Source: Aliiroseovarius sp.
GTDB taxonomy: Bacteria > Pseudomonadota > Alphaproteobacteria > Rhodobacterales > Rhodobacteraceae
Reading direction: 5' to 3'
Length of the DNA: 64,000 nt
Assembly (NCBI RefSeq): GCF_030148435.1
Contig: NZ_JASBTN010000061.1
Coordinates: forward strand, 1 to 64,000
How positions within the stretch are numbered: the first letter of the stretch is position 1; every line of letters begins with the position of its first letter. Both the position numbers and the translations under genes were made by a program. Of this stretch, positions 26,681 to 36,651 are shown piece after piece. Below the pieces are notes generated by a model. The model was not told the origin of the DNA. It saw only the letters and a list, made by a program, of their open reading frames with translations, and did not search any database.

Positions 26681-26755
26681 GGCCCGTTCGTCTATCGGTT
26701 AGGACGCCAGGTTTTCAACCTGGAAAGAGGGGTTCGATTCCCCTACGGGCTGCCA
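26681..26755 (+). tRNA. tRNA-Glu (UUC), copy 1
   Basis: The 75-nt cloverleaf includes encoded CCA. The anticodon arm CCAGG-TTTTCAA-CCTGG gives anticodon UUC. The T arm is GGGG-TTCGATT-CCCC. The acceptor stem is GGCCCGT/ACGGGCT with a terminal G-U pair. It is identical to the copy at 40525-40599. Confidence 0.97.
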
Positions 26756-27091
26756 TTCTTCCCCCGAAATACCTCTCCTTTTTGTGCTTGCGACATGGAA
26801 GTGTCTCACGACTTCCGTGCCGTCGGACACCAGCGCTTCATCCGGTTTTCCTCCAACGCTCCGCTGTTTGGATGGCAAGCTGCGCCCGGGTGGTGTTCTT
26901 GACGGGCTTGGCAATGCTGGGGTCTACCGCTGGAAGTAGGTTTGTGCCGTCAGGGGACCAGCCCCGGGGAGGGTTGGCAGGGCGCGGTCAGATTTGGGGT
27001 GAAATTTTGCGCGCGTCAATTAATATGAGGGCCACCGGGACCGGCACAGCATCCGGAACAGGCCCGGCACTCAGGAAGAGAGAGAACACGA
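26756..27091. other. Intergenic region between tRNA-Glu and the LacI gene
   Basis: No gene was found in these 336 bp. A hairpin GGAAGT-GTCTCACG-ACTTCC lies near 26796-26815. The last 90 bp carry an imperfect palindrome TTTTGCGCGCGTCAAT (27005-27020), a likely LacI-family operator, and a purine-rich ribosome site before the regulator. Confidence 0.45.
27005..27020. promoter_or_regulatory. Possible operator upstream of the LacI gene
   Basis: TTTTGCGCGCGTCAAT shares the CGCGCGT core and AT-rich arms with the perfect palindrome before the transporter operon (28154-28167). It lies about 72 bp before the regulator start and could mediate autoregulation. Confidence 0.4.
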
Positions 27092-28123
27092 ATGGGCGGT
27101 AAGAAAATCAGGAACATGGAGGAATTCGCATCGGTCAGCGGGATTTCCCGCCCGACGTTGTCCAAATACTTCAACGACCCGACCAGTGTCCGGGCATCCA
27201 CCCGCAAACGCATTGAAGACGCGGTCGAGCGGTTCGACTATCGGCCCAACCTCTATGCGATGAATCAGAACCGGAAGCTGACCCGCAATATTGGCATTGT
27301 TGTTCCCTATCTTGCCGACCCGTTCTTCGCGGAAATCGCGCGTACCGTGGAAGAACATGTTCTTGAGACCGGGTATCGCCCGGTCCTTCTGGGCTCGCAT
27401 GGCAGCCCGGAACTGGAGATCGAAAACCTCGAAAACCTGCGCCTGATCAAACCGGCAGGTGTTCTGTTGGCGCCCTCGGGGCGCACGTCGGACCGGGACG
27501 CCATTGCCGCGTTCTGCGACGAGGTCCCCACCGTTCTGTTCGACGCCAACATCGAAAATGTCGGAGAGGCTTTCGTGGGCTCGAACAACGACCAAAGCAT
27601 TGGTCTCATAGTGGAATACCTGTGCCGCACCGGTGAGCCTCCTGTGTTCTTCGAGATGGAGAACCCGACGAACCCCAACGCCCACAAGAGACGCAATGCC
27701 TATATTGCCGCCATGGAAAGGCTCGACCACAAGCCGCATTTGATCCAGGCGCCCGGCGAAGGATGGGAGTTCGAGGAGATCGGGTTTCGCGAAGGCGCGC
27801 GGGTTGTGCGTGACCGGACCCTGCCAACCAATACGATCCTGTGCAGCAACGACCGTCTTGCCATCGGTTTCCTGTCGGCGGCCTATGAGGCCGGGCTGCG
27901 TGTCGGCATTGGCCAGGGCTGCGCCATGCGCGTCGCCGGCCACGACGACCACCCGTTCTCGCGGTACTCCTGCCCGACCCTGACGACGGTTTCGCAGGAT
28001 TACAAGGCGATCGCCAAGAAGAGCGCAGAGATACTGATGCAGCGGATCGACACAGGCATTCCCGCTGATTCGCGTACGGAGACAGTTTTTGATGGCCGGT
28101 TGATCATGAGGGGATCGGCGTAA
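27092..28123 (+). CDS. LacI-family regulator of the polyol cluster
   Basis: The 343-residue protein has an N-terminal LacI helix-turn-helix (FASVSGISRPTLSKYFNDP, residues 12-30), the hinge region (RIEDAVERFDYRPN) and a periplasmic-binding-protein-like sensor domain with NIGIVVPYLADPFFAEIA. It precedes a polyol ABC transporter operon on the same strand by 114 bp and is very probably its regulator, with mannitol, sorbitol or a phosphorylated product as likely signal (inferred). A perfect CG-centred palindrome, the usual LacI-family operator form, lies in the gap before the transporter and a related one before this gene. Confidence 0.9.
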   Translation: MGGKKIRNMEEFASVSGISRPTLSKYFNDPTSVRASTRKRIEDAVERFDYRPNLYAMNQNRKLTRNIGIVVPYLADPFFAEIARTVEEHVLETGYRPVLLGSHGSPELEIENLENLRLIKPAGVLLAPSGRTSDRDAIAAFCDEVPTVLFDANIENVGEAFVGSNNDQSIGLIVEYLCRTGEPPVFFEMENPTNPNAHKRRNAYIAAMERLDHKPHLIQAPGEGWEFEEIGFREGARVVRDRTLPTNTILCSNDRLAIGFLSAAYEAGLRVGIGQGCAMRVAGHDDHPFSRYSCPTLTTVSQDYKAIAKKSAEILMQRIDTGIPADSRTETVFDGRLIMRGSA

Positions 28124-28153
28124 CGGATTGTTTTGATCCGCAAATGTCAAAAC

Positions 28154-28167
28154 TTTACGCGCGTAAA
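28154..28167. promoter_or_regulatory. LacI-family operator before the polyol operon
   Basis: TTTACGCGCGTAAA is a perfect 14-bp palindrome with the CpG centre typical of LacI-family sites. It lies 8 bp upstream of the proposed -35 element of the transporter promoter. Confidence 0.65.
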
Positions 28168-28175
28168 TTTTATAA

Positions 28176-28205
28176 TTGACGCAAGCGGCATTTTGTCGCT
28201 ATCGT
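28176..28205 (+). promoter_or_regulatory. Candidate sigma-70 promoter of the polyol operon
   Basis: TTGACG (28176-28181) and TATCGT (28200-28205) are spaced by 18 bp and lie 33 bp before the substrate-binding-protein gene. Confidence 0.4.
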
Positions 28206-28237
28206 TCTCGGGACATCTACAAACGAGGAGGTAGAGG

Positions 28238-29542
28238 ATGTTTGTTAAGAACGCACTTCGTGCGGCGACCGCCATTTCGCTGATTGCTGCAGGCGGCGCA
28301 TCCGCCGAAACCATTACTATTGCGACCGTGAACAATGGCGACATGATCCGCATGCAGGGTCTGACCGATGACTTCACGGCCAAAACCGGCCACGAGGTCG
28401 AATGGGTCACGCTCGAGGAAAATGTCCTGCGTCAGCGTGTCACCACCGACATCACCACCAAGGGCGGTCAGTTCGACATCATGACCATCGGCATGTACGA
28501 AACCCCGATCTGGGGCGCCAATGGTTGGCTTGTTGCCCTCGACAACCTGTCGGAGGAATACGATGCTGCGGACATCCTGCCGGCAATGGCGGGTGGTCTG
28601 AGCCACGAAGGGACGCTTTACGCGGCGCCTTTCTATGGCGAAAGCTCGATGATCATGTACCGTACCGACCTGATGGAAAAAGCCGGTCTGGACATGCCCA
28701 AGGCCCCGACCTGGGATTTCATCCGTGAAGCGGCGGCTGCAATGACCGATCGCGACAATGAGATCAACGGCATTTGCCTGCGCGGCAAGGCCGGTTGGGG
28801 CGAGGGTGGTGCTTTCATCACCGCGATGTCCAACTCTTTCGGCGCACGCTGGTTCGATATGGACTGGAACGCGCAGTTTGACAGTGAAGCCTGGGCAAAC
28901 ACCCTGAACTTCTACAAGGGCATGATGGATGAAAGCGGCCCCGCCGGTTACGCCACCAACGGGTTCAACGAAAACCTGTCGCTGTTCCAACAGGGCAAAT
29001 GCGGCATGTGGATCGACGCGACCGTTGCGGCATCCTTCGTGACCAACCCGGAAGATTCCACCGTGGCCGATCAGGTCGGCTTTGCCCTTGCGCCGGACAC
29101 CGGCCTGGGCAAACGTTCGAACTGGCTCTGGGCCTGGGCTCTGGCCATTCCGGCAGGTTCTCAGAAACAGGATGCCGCCACCCAATTTATCGAATGGGCC
29201 ACGTCGAAAGAATATATCGAGCTCGTGGCCGCGAAAGAAGGTTGGGCAAATGTCCCGCCGGGCGCGCGTATCTCGCTTTACGAGAACCCGAACTACCAAG
29301 CAGTTCCCTTCGCTCAGATGACCCTGGATTCGATCCTGTCGGCTGATCCGAACGACTCGACCGTGGAAGAATCCCCGTATGTTGGTGTTCAGTTCGCCGC
29401 CATCCCGGAGTTTGCTGGCATTGCCACTGAGGTGAGCCAGGAATTCTCGGCGGCCTATGCAGGCCAACAGACCGTGGAAGAAGCCCTGGCAAAAGCGCAG
29501 GCTCTGACAAATGACGCGATGGAAGCAGCAGGCTACCGCTAA
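28238..29542 (+). CDS. smoE: Polyol ABC transporter substrate-binding protein
   Basis: The 434-residue periplasmic protein belongs to the extracellular sugar-binding family 1. A signal peptide ends after ASA (residue 23), before ETITIATVNNGDM. GAGGAGG precedes the ATG. The gene order that follows (two permeases, a MalK-type ATPase, mannitol dehydrogenase, fructokinase) is that of the Rhodobacter smo/mtl polyol cluster, so the ligand is probably mannitol and/or sorbitol. A stable hairpin after the stop (29557-29581) should protect this message and raise its level over the permease genes. Confidence 0.9.
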   Translation: MFVKNALRAATAISLIAAGGASAETITIATVNNGDMIRMQGLTDDFTAKTGHEVEWVTLEENVLRQRVTTDITTKGGQFDIMTIGMYETPIWGANGWLVALDNLSEEYDAADILPAMAGGLSHEGTLYAAPFYGESSMIMYRTDLMEKAGLDMPKAPTWDFIREAAAAMTDRDNEINGICLRGKAGWGEGGAFITAMSNSFGARWFDMDWNAQFDSEAWANTLNFYKGMMDESGPAGYATNGFNENLSLFQQGKCGMWIDATVAASFVTNPEDSTVADQVGFALAPDTGLGKRSNWLWAWALAIPAGSQKQDAATQFIEWATSKEYIELVAAKEGWANVPPGARISLYENPNYQAVPFAQMTLDSILSADPNDSTVEESPYVGVQFAAIPEFAGIATEVSQEFSAAYAGQQTVEEALAKAQALTNDAMEAAGYR

Positions 29543-29556
29543 GCTTTCTCCCAGCT

Positions 29557-29581
29557 GGGGGCGGTACACTCGACCGCCCCC
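29557..29581 (+). promoter_or_regulatory. Intercistronic hairpin between smoE and smoF
   Basis: GGGGGCGGT (29557-29565) and ACCGCCCCC (29573-29581) form a perfect 9-bp stem with a 7-nt loop and no T-run. Such hairpins after binding-protein genes stabilise the upstream mRNA or partly stop transcription, giving more binding protein than permease. Confidence 0.65.
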
Positions 29582-29657
29582 GGCACTCCCAGACCACCCC
29601 AATATGTTATTGTTCATCTGAGGCGGCGCTTTGCTGCAAACAGAGGAGGTGTGCCCG

Positions 29658-30524
29658 ATGGCGACCCAACATTCCCGATCAGCGGCGCGGCTCATGATGG
29701 CACCGGCGGTGGTTTTGCTCCTGGGGTGGATGCTTGTCCCCCTGACCATGACACTCTACTTTTCCTTCAAGAAATACCTGCCCCTGCGTGGTGGAGACCT
29801 TGGGTGGGTTGGTTTTGAAAACTACACTCGTTTCCTGACCTCAAGCGCCTTCTGGCCGTCCGTCCAGACCACCTTGATCATCGTCGGCGGCGTGTTGGCC
29901 ATCACCGTGATCCTCGGTGTGCTCCTGGCGACCCTGCTGAACCAACCGATGTGGGGACAGGGCGCAGTGCGCATTCTGGTCATCGCACCGTTCTTCGTCA
30001 TGCCGACCGTTTCGGCGCTGGTGTGGAAGAACATGTTCATGGACCCGAACTATGGCTTGCTGGCGCATCTGTGGAAGCTGTTTGGCGCGACGCCGATTGA
30101 ATGGCTGAGCCAGGCTTCGCTGACCTCGATCATCATGATTGTATCGTGGCAGTGGCTGCCCTTTGCGACGCTGATCCTGCTCACCGCAATCCAGTCGCTG
30201 GACAGCGAACAGCTTGAAGCCGCCGAGATGGACGGCGCCCCGCCGATCAAACGTTTCGGCTATATCACCCTGCCGCATCTTAGCCGCGCGATCACCGTTG
30301 TGATCCTGATCCAGACCATCTTCCTGCTGTCGATCTTTGCCGAGATCTTCGTGACCACAGGTGGTGCATTTGGAACCAAGACGCTCAGCTATCTGATCTT
30401 CCAGCGTGTGCTGGAAAGCCAGAACATCGGGCTCGGCTCCGCCGGTGGTGTCTACGCCATCATCCTCGCCAATATCGTTGCGATCTTCCTGATGCGCATC
30501 GTCGGCAAGAACCTGGACGCATAA
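29658..30524 (+). CDS. smoF: Polyol ABC transporter permease 1
   Basis: The 288-residue inner-membrane protein has six predicted spans and the permease EAA loop at EQLEAAEMDGAPPIKRFGYI, which contacts the ATPase. The ATG at 29658 follows AGGAGG; an upstream in-frame TTG adds nine residues without better support. It pairs with the next permease to form the transmembrane channel for the polyol carried by the SmoE-like protein. Confidence 0.92.
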   Translation: MATQHSRSAARLMMAPAVVLLLGWMLVPLTMTLYFSFKKYLPLRGGDLGWVGFENYTRFLTSSAFWPSVQTTLIIVGGVLAITVILGVLLATLLNQPMWGQGAVRILVIAPFFVMPTVSALVWKNMFMDPNYGLLAHLWKLFGATPIEWLSQASLTSIIMIVSWQWLPFATLILLTAIQSLDSEQLEAAEMDGAPPIKRFGYITLPHLSRAITVVILIQTIFLLSIFAEIFVTTGGAFGTKTLSYLIFQRVLESQNIGLGSAGGVYAIILANIVAIFLMRIVGKNLDA

Positions 30525-30536
30525 GGAGGGTTACTC

Positions 30537-31367
30537 ATGGCTCGCTCGACCACAACGCAACGCAAGGCCCTGAACACCGCCTTCGCCTGGGGCATTGGCC
30601 TGCTGATCTTCTTCCCGATCCTGTGGACCATTCTCACCAGCTTCAAGACCGAGGCCACCGCAATCGCAGACCCGCCGGTCTTCGTGGGCTTCGAATGGAC
30701 GCTGGAAAACTATACCGCCGTCCTGGAGCGCTCGAACTACGCCCGCTTCCTGTGGAACTCGATCATCATCGCCGGCGGCTCGACCATCCTTGGCATCATC
30801 ATCGCCGTTCCGGCGGCCTGGTCCATGGCCTTCGTGCCCTCGAAACGGACCAAGGACATCCTGATGTGGATGCTGTCGACCAAGATGCTGCCTGCGGTTG
30901 GCGTGCTCTATCCGATCTACCTGCTGTTCATCAAGCTGGGGATCCTGGACACCCGGGTCGGCCTGACGATCGTCTTGATGCTGATCAACCTGCCGATCAT
31001 CGTCTGGATGCTCTACACCTACTTCAAGGAGATCCCCGGCGAAATCCTCGAAGCGGCCCGGATGGACGGCGCCAGCCTGCGCGAAGAGGTGATCTACATC
31101 CTCACCCCGATGGCCATTCCCGGCATCGCCTCGACGCTTCTCTTGAACGTGATCCTGGCCTGGAACGAAGCCTTCTGGACGCTCAACCTCACCGCCGCCA
31201 AGGCGGCCCCGCTCACAGCCTTCATCGCCAGCTATTCCAGCCCCGAAGGCCTGTTCTACGCCAAGCTCAGCGCGGCCTCGACCATGGCCATCGCGCCAAT
31301 CCTGGTCCTTGGCTGGTTCAGCCAGAAACAACTCGTCAGCGGCCTGACCTTCGGCGCCGTGAAATAA
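30537..31367 (+). CDS. smoG: Polyol ABC transporter permease 2
   Basis: The 276-residue permease has about six spans and an EAA loop (ILEAARMDGASLREEVIYI). The first span, GLLIFFPILWTILTSF, is typical of MalG-type permeases. AAGGAGGG precedes the ATG, 12 bp after the smoF stop. Confidence 0.92.
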   Translation: MARSTTTQRKALNTAFAWGIGLLIFFPILWTILTSFKTEATAIADPPVFVGFEWTLENYTAVLERSNYARFLWNSIIIAGGSTILGIIIAVPAAWSMAFVPSKRTKDILMWMLSTKMLPAVGVLYPIYLLFIKLGILDTRVGLTIVLMLINLPIIVWMLYTYFKEIPGEILEAARMDGASLREEVIYILTPMAIPGIASTLLLNVILAWNEAFWTLNLTAAKAAPLTAFIASYSSPEGLFYAKLSAASTMAIAPILVLGWFSQKQLVSGLTFGAVK

Positions 31368-31379
31368 GGAGACAGACAC

Positions 31380-32387
<1,008 letters not shown>

Positions 32388-32429
32388 GGCACAGGCCTTC
32401 CCAGCCATTGTTTGACGAAAGGTGAGCAG

Positions 32430-33947
32430 ATGGAACCCTCCCCGACACATCATACGGGCCTCCCGCTTTCGAATGCATCGCTGCATGCCTTGCCGGATGC
32501 GGTCGCGCGCCCGAACTACGATCGCGCGGCGCTCAGGCCCGGGATCGTGCATGTCGGTCTGGGGAATTTCCATCGGGCACATCAGGCCTGGTATCTGCAT
32601 CGGCTGATGCAGCACGGGCTGGCGCAGGATTGGGCAATCATCGGCGCGGGGGTGCGCCCTTATGATGCCGACATGCGAAACCGGCTGATCGAACAGGACT
32701 GCCTGACCACCCTGATAGAGCTGTCGCCAGACAACACCTCGGCCGAGGTCATCGGCCCCATGATCGACTACCTGCCGATCGAAGAAGGCAACGGTCCGCT
32801 GATCGGTCAGATCGCCGATCCGGCAATCCGTATCGTTTCCCTTACCGTCACTGAAAGCGGTTATTTCATGGACCAGGTCGATGGCGGCTTTGATGCCTCG
32901 CATCCCGACATTCAACATGATGTCGCGCAACCCGATCGCCCCCGCACCGTGTTTGGCGCCATTGTCGCCGCGCTGCGCCTGCGCCGGGCGGCGGGCCATG
33001 GCCCCCTAACCGTGCAAAGCTGTGACAATCTGCGTGGCAACGGTGCCATTACCCGGCAGGCGGTGGTGTCGCTGGCACGGGCTGGCGACCCGGAACTGGC
33101 CGCCTGGATCGACGCGTCTTGCAGCTTCCCGAATTCGATGGTCGATTGCATCGTGCCTGCCACCGGCCCGGCCGAACTGGACCTGGTGCGCAAGATGGGG
33201 ATCGAGGATGCCGCCCCCGTCACCCATGAAAATTACCGCCAATGGGTGATCGAAGACGACTTCTGCGCAGGCCGCCCGGATTGGGACAGGGCCGGGGCGA
33301 TCTTCACCGACGCCGTGCATGATTTCGAGACCATGAAAATCCGCATCCTGAACGCCGGGCACCAGGTTCTGTCCGGTGCGGGCGAACTTCTGGGGATCGC
33401 GACGATCGCGGATTGCATGGCCCACCCGCTGGTTTCCGCGCTGTTTCAAAAGGTCGAACTTGAAGAGATCGCGCCCTATGTCGCAGCGGTGCCGGGCATG
33501 ACGCCGGCAGCTTACGCCGAGCTGATCGCGCGCAGGTTTTCCAACCCCGCTATCCTTGACACGACCCGCCGCGTTGCCTTTGACGGGTCGTCGCGTCATC
33601 CCGGTTTCATCTTTCCGATCCTGCGCGATGCGCTGGCGGCGGGAGGGCCGGTCGCCGGACTTGCCCTTGTCGAGGCCCTGTGGGCGCGCATGTGCGCGGG
33701 CACGCGCGAGGATGGCTCGGTGATCGAAGCGAACGATCCGATCTGGCCGCGGCTCTCCGCCGCCGCCGAGGCCGCAAGAGAGCGTCCGATGGCATGGCTC
33801 GAACAGTCGGCGATCTATGGCGATCTTGCCGAAAACCCGCGATTTTCGGCGGATTTCTGCCGCTGGCTCGACATGATCTGGAACCAGGGCACAGCGGCTA
33901 CCCTCGAGGCCTATATCCGAGACTGTCAAACAGGAGCGGTACAATGA
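32430..33947 (+). CDS. mtlK: Mannitol 2-dehydrogenase (polyol-specific long-chain dehydrogenase)
   Basis: The enzyme oxidises D-mannitol to D-fructose with NAD. The 505-residue protein carries the family's NAD site (VHVGLGNFHRAHQAWYLHR) and the catalytic signature K-x4-N-x2-H in KIRILNAGH. The ATG at 32430 follows AAGGTGAG; an upstream TTG at 32412 is less likely. Its stop overlaps the fructokinase start (ATGA at 33944-33947), so product formation and phosphorylation are coupled. Confidence 0.92.
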   Translation: MEPSPTHHTGLPLSNASLHALPDAVARPNYDRAALRPGIVHVGLGNFHRAHQAWYLHRLMQHGLAQDWAIIGAGVRPYDADMRNRLIEQDCLTTLIELSPDNTSAEVIGPMIDYLPIEEGNGPLIGQIADPAIRIVSLTVTESGYFMDQVDGGFDASHPDIQHDVAQPDRPRTVFGAIVAALRLRRAAGHGPLTVQSCDNLRGNGAITRQAVVSLARAGDPELAAWIDASCSFPNSMVDCIVPATGPAELDLVRKMGIEDAAPVTHENYRQWVIEDDFCAGRPDWDRAGAIFTDAVHDFETMKIRILNAGHQVLSGAGELLGIATIADCMAHPLVSALFQKVELEEIAPYVAAVPGMTPAAYAELIARRFSNPAILDTTRRVAFDGSSRHPGFIFPILRDALAAGGPVAGLALVEALWARMCAGTREDGSVIEANDPIWPRLSAAAEAARERPMAWLEQSAIYGDLAENPRFSADFCRWLDMIWNQGTAATLEAYIRDCQTGAVQ

Positions 33948-34870
33948 TCCTCTGCTGCGGAGAAGCCCTGATCGACATGATCCCTACCCCGACCGGGTCC
34001 GGCCCGGACGGGTTCGTCCCCCATTCCGGCGGGGCGGTGTTCAATACCGCGATTGCCCTGGGGCGGCTTGGCGTGCAGACCGGCATGCTGACCGGGTTGT
34101 CGAGCGACATGTTCGGGCGCCAGCTTGCGGAATCCCTCAAGGCCAGCCATGTCGACACGTCGCATGTGGTTCTTTCGGACAGGCCCACGACACTGGCCTT
34201 TGTCCGCCTCGTCGATGGCCACGCGACCTATTGCTTCTTCGATGAAAACTCTGCCGGGCGCATGTTGGACCAGGCCGATTTCCCTGCACTGTCCAGCGAG
34301 GTCTCGACCCTGTTTTTCGGCGGGATCAGCCTTGCCTGCGAACCCGCGGCCGACGCCTATTCGACGCTTCTGGCGCGCGAATCCAGAGGGCGCGCGGTCA
34401 TGATCGACCCAAATATCCGCCCCCGGTTCATCAAGGATATCGTCCGCTACCGCTCCCGGCTGGACCGCATGATATCACATGCGGATATCGTCAAGGTTTC
34501 GGACGAAGACCTCAACTGGCTTCTGCCCAGCCCGCTTTCCCTGCACGAGAAAGTGTCGGTGCTTCTCGAAAAGGGTCCGTCCGCCGTCATCCTGACCCGC
34601 GGCGGCGAAGGCGCGACCGGCTTCCTCGCGGATGGCTCGGAAGTGCGGGTTGCCGCGGAACGGGCCGAAATCGCGGATACCGTTGGCGCGGGCGATACTT
34701 TCAACGCGGGGGTGCTGGCCAAGCTGTCCGAGTTGGGCTGCCTCACCAAGGCACATCTGCAAAACCTGACCACTGACACGCTGCGGTTGGCGATGGAACA
34801 CGGCGCCAAGGTGGCCGCTGTTACCGTATCGCGCACCGGCGCCAATCCCCCCTGGGCGAGAGAGCTGTGA
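33944..34870 (+). CDS. PfkB-family fructokinase
   Basis: The 308-residue sugar kinase has the N-terminal GEALIDMIPT and the C-terminal PfkB signature DTVGAGDTFNAG containing the catalytic Asp and anion hole. The context, directly after mannitol dehydrogenase with a 4-bp overlap, makes fructose the probable substrate (fructose-6-phosphate product), matching mtlZ in Rhodobacter. It shares the operon with the polyol transporter. Confidence 0.88.
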   Translation: MILCCGEALIDMIPTPTGSGPDGFVPHSGGAVFNTAIALGRLGVQTGMLTGLSSDMFGRQLAESLKASHVDTSHVVLSDRPTTLAFVRLVDGHATYCFFDENSAGRMLDQADFPALSSEVSTLFFGGISLACEPAADAYSTLLARESRGRAVMIDPNIRPRFIKDIVRYRSRLDRMISHADIVKVSDEDLNWLLPSPLSLHEKVSVLLEKGPSAVILTRGGEGATGFLADGSEVRVAAERAEIADTVGAGDTFNAGVLAKLSELGCLTKAHLQNLTTDTLRLAMEHGAKVAAVTVSRTGANPPWAREL

Positions 34871-35045
34871 CATGCCGATTTCCCTGGCTTTCCACTGCGG
34901 CAATACCAGCGCCACCTCCGGCCTGACGACTGGGACTGTCATCAACAGGTTTGGTCGCATTGACCGTGGCGTCTTGATCAGCAGCGGCCGCCGGATCGGA
35001 ACGCCATTGCGGTCTGCCGAAACACGCGAACAGGTAAGCTGACCC

Positions 35046-36497
35046 ATGGTATCGCGCGTCATACCGGTTGATCCCTTTGACCTTGTCCTCTTCGGCGCGA
35101 CCGGGGATCTGGCCCGTCGGAAAATCCTGCCGGGGCTGTTCCATCGGTTCGTCGTCGGGCAGATGCCACAGGAGGCAAGGATCATCGGCACGGCGCGATC
35201 CGACATGGACCGGGAGGCCTTTGTCGACCTGACCCGGACGAGCCTTCTCGAATTTTCTCCCGTCGCCCTGGACCGGGGCGAGTTGCTCGAGAGTTTTTTG
35301 GACAAGATCGACTATGTGCGGGTCGATGCGGCCGGAACGGACGGCTGGAACGCGCTGGCAGGGGCGCTGCGCCCGGACACCGTGCGCGCCTTCTACCTGT
35401 CGGTTTCGCCCGCCCTGTTCGGCCCGATTGCGAGCCGGTTGAAGGATCACGGGATCGCCACCCGGGACAGCCGCATCGTGGTCGAGAAACCGTTCGGCCA
35501 TGACCTGGCCTCGGCCAAAGCGCTCAATGCCGATCTGCGCCAGAGCTTCGACGAGCATCAGATCTACCGGATCGACCATTACCTCGGCAAGGAAACCGTG
35601 CAGAATCTGATGGCGCTGCGTTTTGCCAATTCCCTGTGGGAACCGCTGTGGAATTCGACCCATGTTGACCATGTCCAGATCACCGTCGCCGAAAGCCTCG
35701 GCGTCGAGGGGCGCGGCGAATATTATGATCAATCCGGTGCCATGCGGGACATGGTGCAGAACCACCTGATGCAGCTCCTGTGCCTGACCGCCATGGAGCC
35801 GCCGTCGAAATTCACCTCCGACTCGGTGCGAGACGAAAAGGTGAAGATCATCGAGGCGCTGGAGCCGGTGGCGCAATCCGACATCGTACGTGGCCAATAC
35901 CGGGCGCAAGGCGCGGCGGGCAGCTATCGCGATCATGCCGGCAACCCCAGGAGCCGCACCGAGAGCTTCGTCGCGATCAAGGTCAATATCGGCAACTGGC
36001 GCTGGGCGGGTACGCCGTTCTACCTGCGCACGGGCAAAAAGCTCCGTGCCCGCGCCTCCGAGATCGCCATCGTTTTCCGCGACCCGCCGCACATGATCTT
36101 TCCCAAGATGGAAGGGCGGCGCGGCAATGCCTTGATCATCCGGCTGCAACCGGACGAAGGCATCACGCTTCGCAACACGATCAAGGAGCCCGGCCCCGGC
36201 GGTTTCCGCCTTGCCGAAGTGTCGCTGGACATGACCTTTGCCGACGCGCTGGACCAGCCTGCCGAACCGCAGGATGCCTACGAGCGCCTCATCATGGATG
36301 TGATCCGCGGCGACCAGACCCTGTTCATGCGTGGCGACGAGGTCGAGGCGGCTTGGGCCTGGGCCGATCCGCTTATTTCCGGCTGGGACGAGGCGGGGCT
36401 TGTCCCCGCGCCCTATGACCCCGGCGGCTCCGGCCCCGAGGACGCTCTGATGCTTTTGCATCGCGATGGCCGACGCTGGCGCGAGGTCGAGGGCTAG
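35046..36497 (+). CDS. zwf: Glucose-6-phosphate 1-dehydrogenase
   Basis: The 483-residue enzyme oxidises glucose-6-phosphate to 6-phosphogluconolactone, the entry to the Entner-Doudoroff and oxidative pentose routes. It shows the NADP motif LFGATGDLARRKILPGL and the active-site RIDHYLGKE (His-Tyr and Lys), then WEPLWNSTHVDHVQITVAE. It stands 175 bp after the fructokinase gene with a weak ribosome site; the gap has no gene. The usual partners pgl and edd do not follow. Its place after the polyol genes suggests mannitol carbon is sent through phosphoglucose isomerase into this pathway. Confidence 0.96.
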   Translation: MVSRVIPVDPFDLVLFGATGDLARRKILPGLFHRFVVGQMPQEARIIGTARSDMDREAFVDLTRTSLLEFSPVALDRGELLESFLDKIDYVRVDAAGTDGWNALAGALRPDTVRAFYLSVSPALFGPIASRLKDHGIATRDSRIVVEKPFGHDLASAKALNADLRQSFDEHQIYRIDHYLGKETVQNLMALRFANSLWEPLWNSTHVDHVQITVAESLGVEGRGEYYDQSGAMRDMVQNHLMQLLCLTAMEPPSKFTSDSVRDEKVKIIEALEPVAQSDIVRGQYRAQGAAGSYRDHAGNPRSRTESFVAIKVNIGNWRWAGTPFYLRTGKKLRARASEIAIVFRDPPHMIFPKMEGRRGNALIIRLQPDEGITLRNTIKEPGPGGFRLAEVSLDMTFADALDQPAEPQDAYERLIMDVIRGDQTLFMRGDEVEAAWAWADPLISGWDEAGLVPAPYDPGGSGPEDALMLLHRDGRRWREVEG

Positions 36498-36598
36498 GTC
36501 ACACAGTGGCTTTGGGCGGCCTGGCCGGTAACGGGCGCCCCCGGCGGAAACAGGTCTGCAAGTGGGTCACGCTGCGTTTGCACGCGGGTGAAAACAGA

Positions 36599-36630
36599 AG
36601 GGCCTTGCGAGGTTTCCCACGCAAGGCCCT
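36599..36630 (-). terminator. Strong hairpin terminator between zwf and the acyl-CoA dehydrogenase gene
   Basis: AGGGCCTTGCG (36599-36609) and CGCAAGGCCCT (36620-36630) form a perfect 11-bp stem with a 10-nt loop. On the minus strand TCTGTTTTC follows, so it ends the dehydrogenase transcript; it may also stop zwf from the other side. Confidence 0.8.
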
Positions 36631-36651
36631 GTAATCACACGAAATGAACGC

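Noticed and set aside
34871-35045. Small gene or pgl remnant between fructokinase and zwf
   Set aside because: No frame has a start with ribosome site or family resemblance; the gap is under 200 bp.
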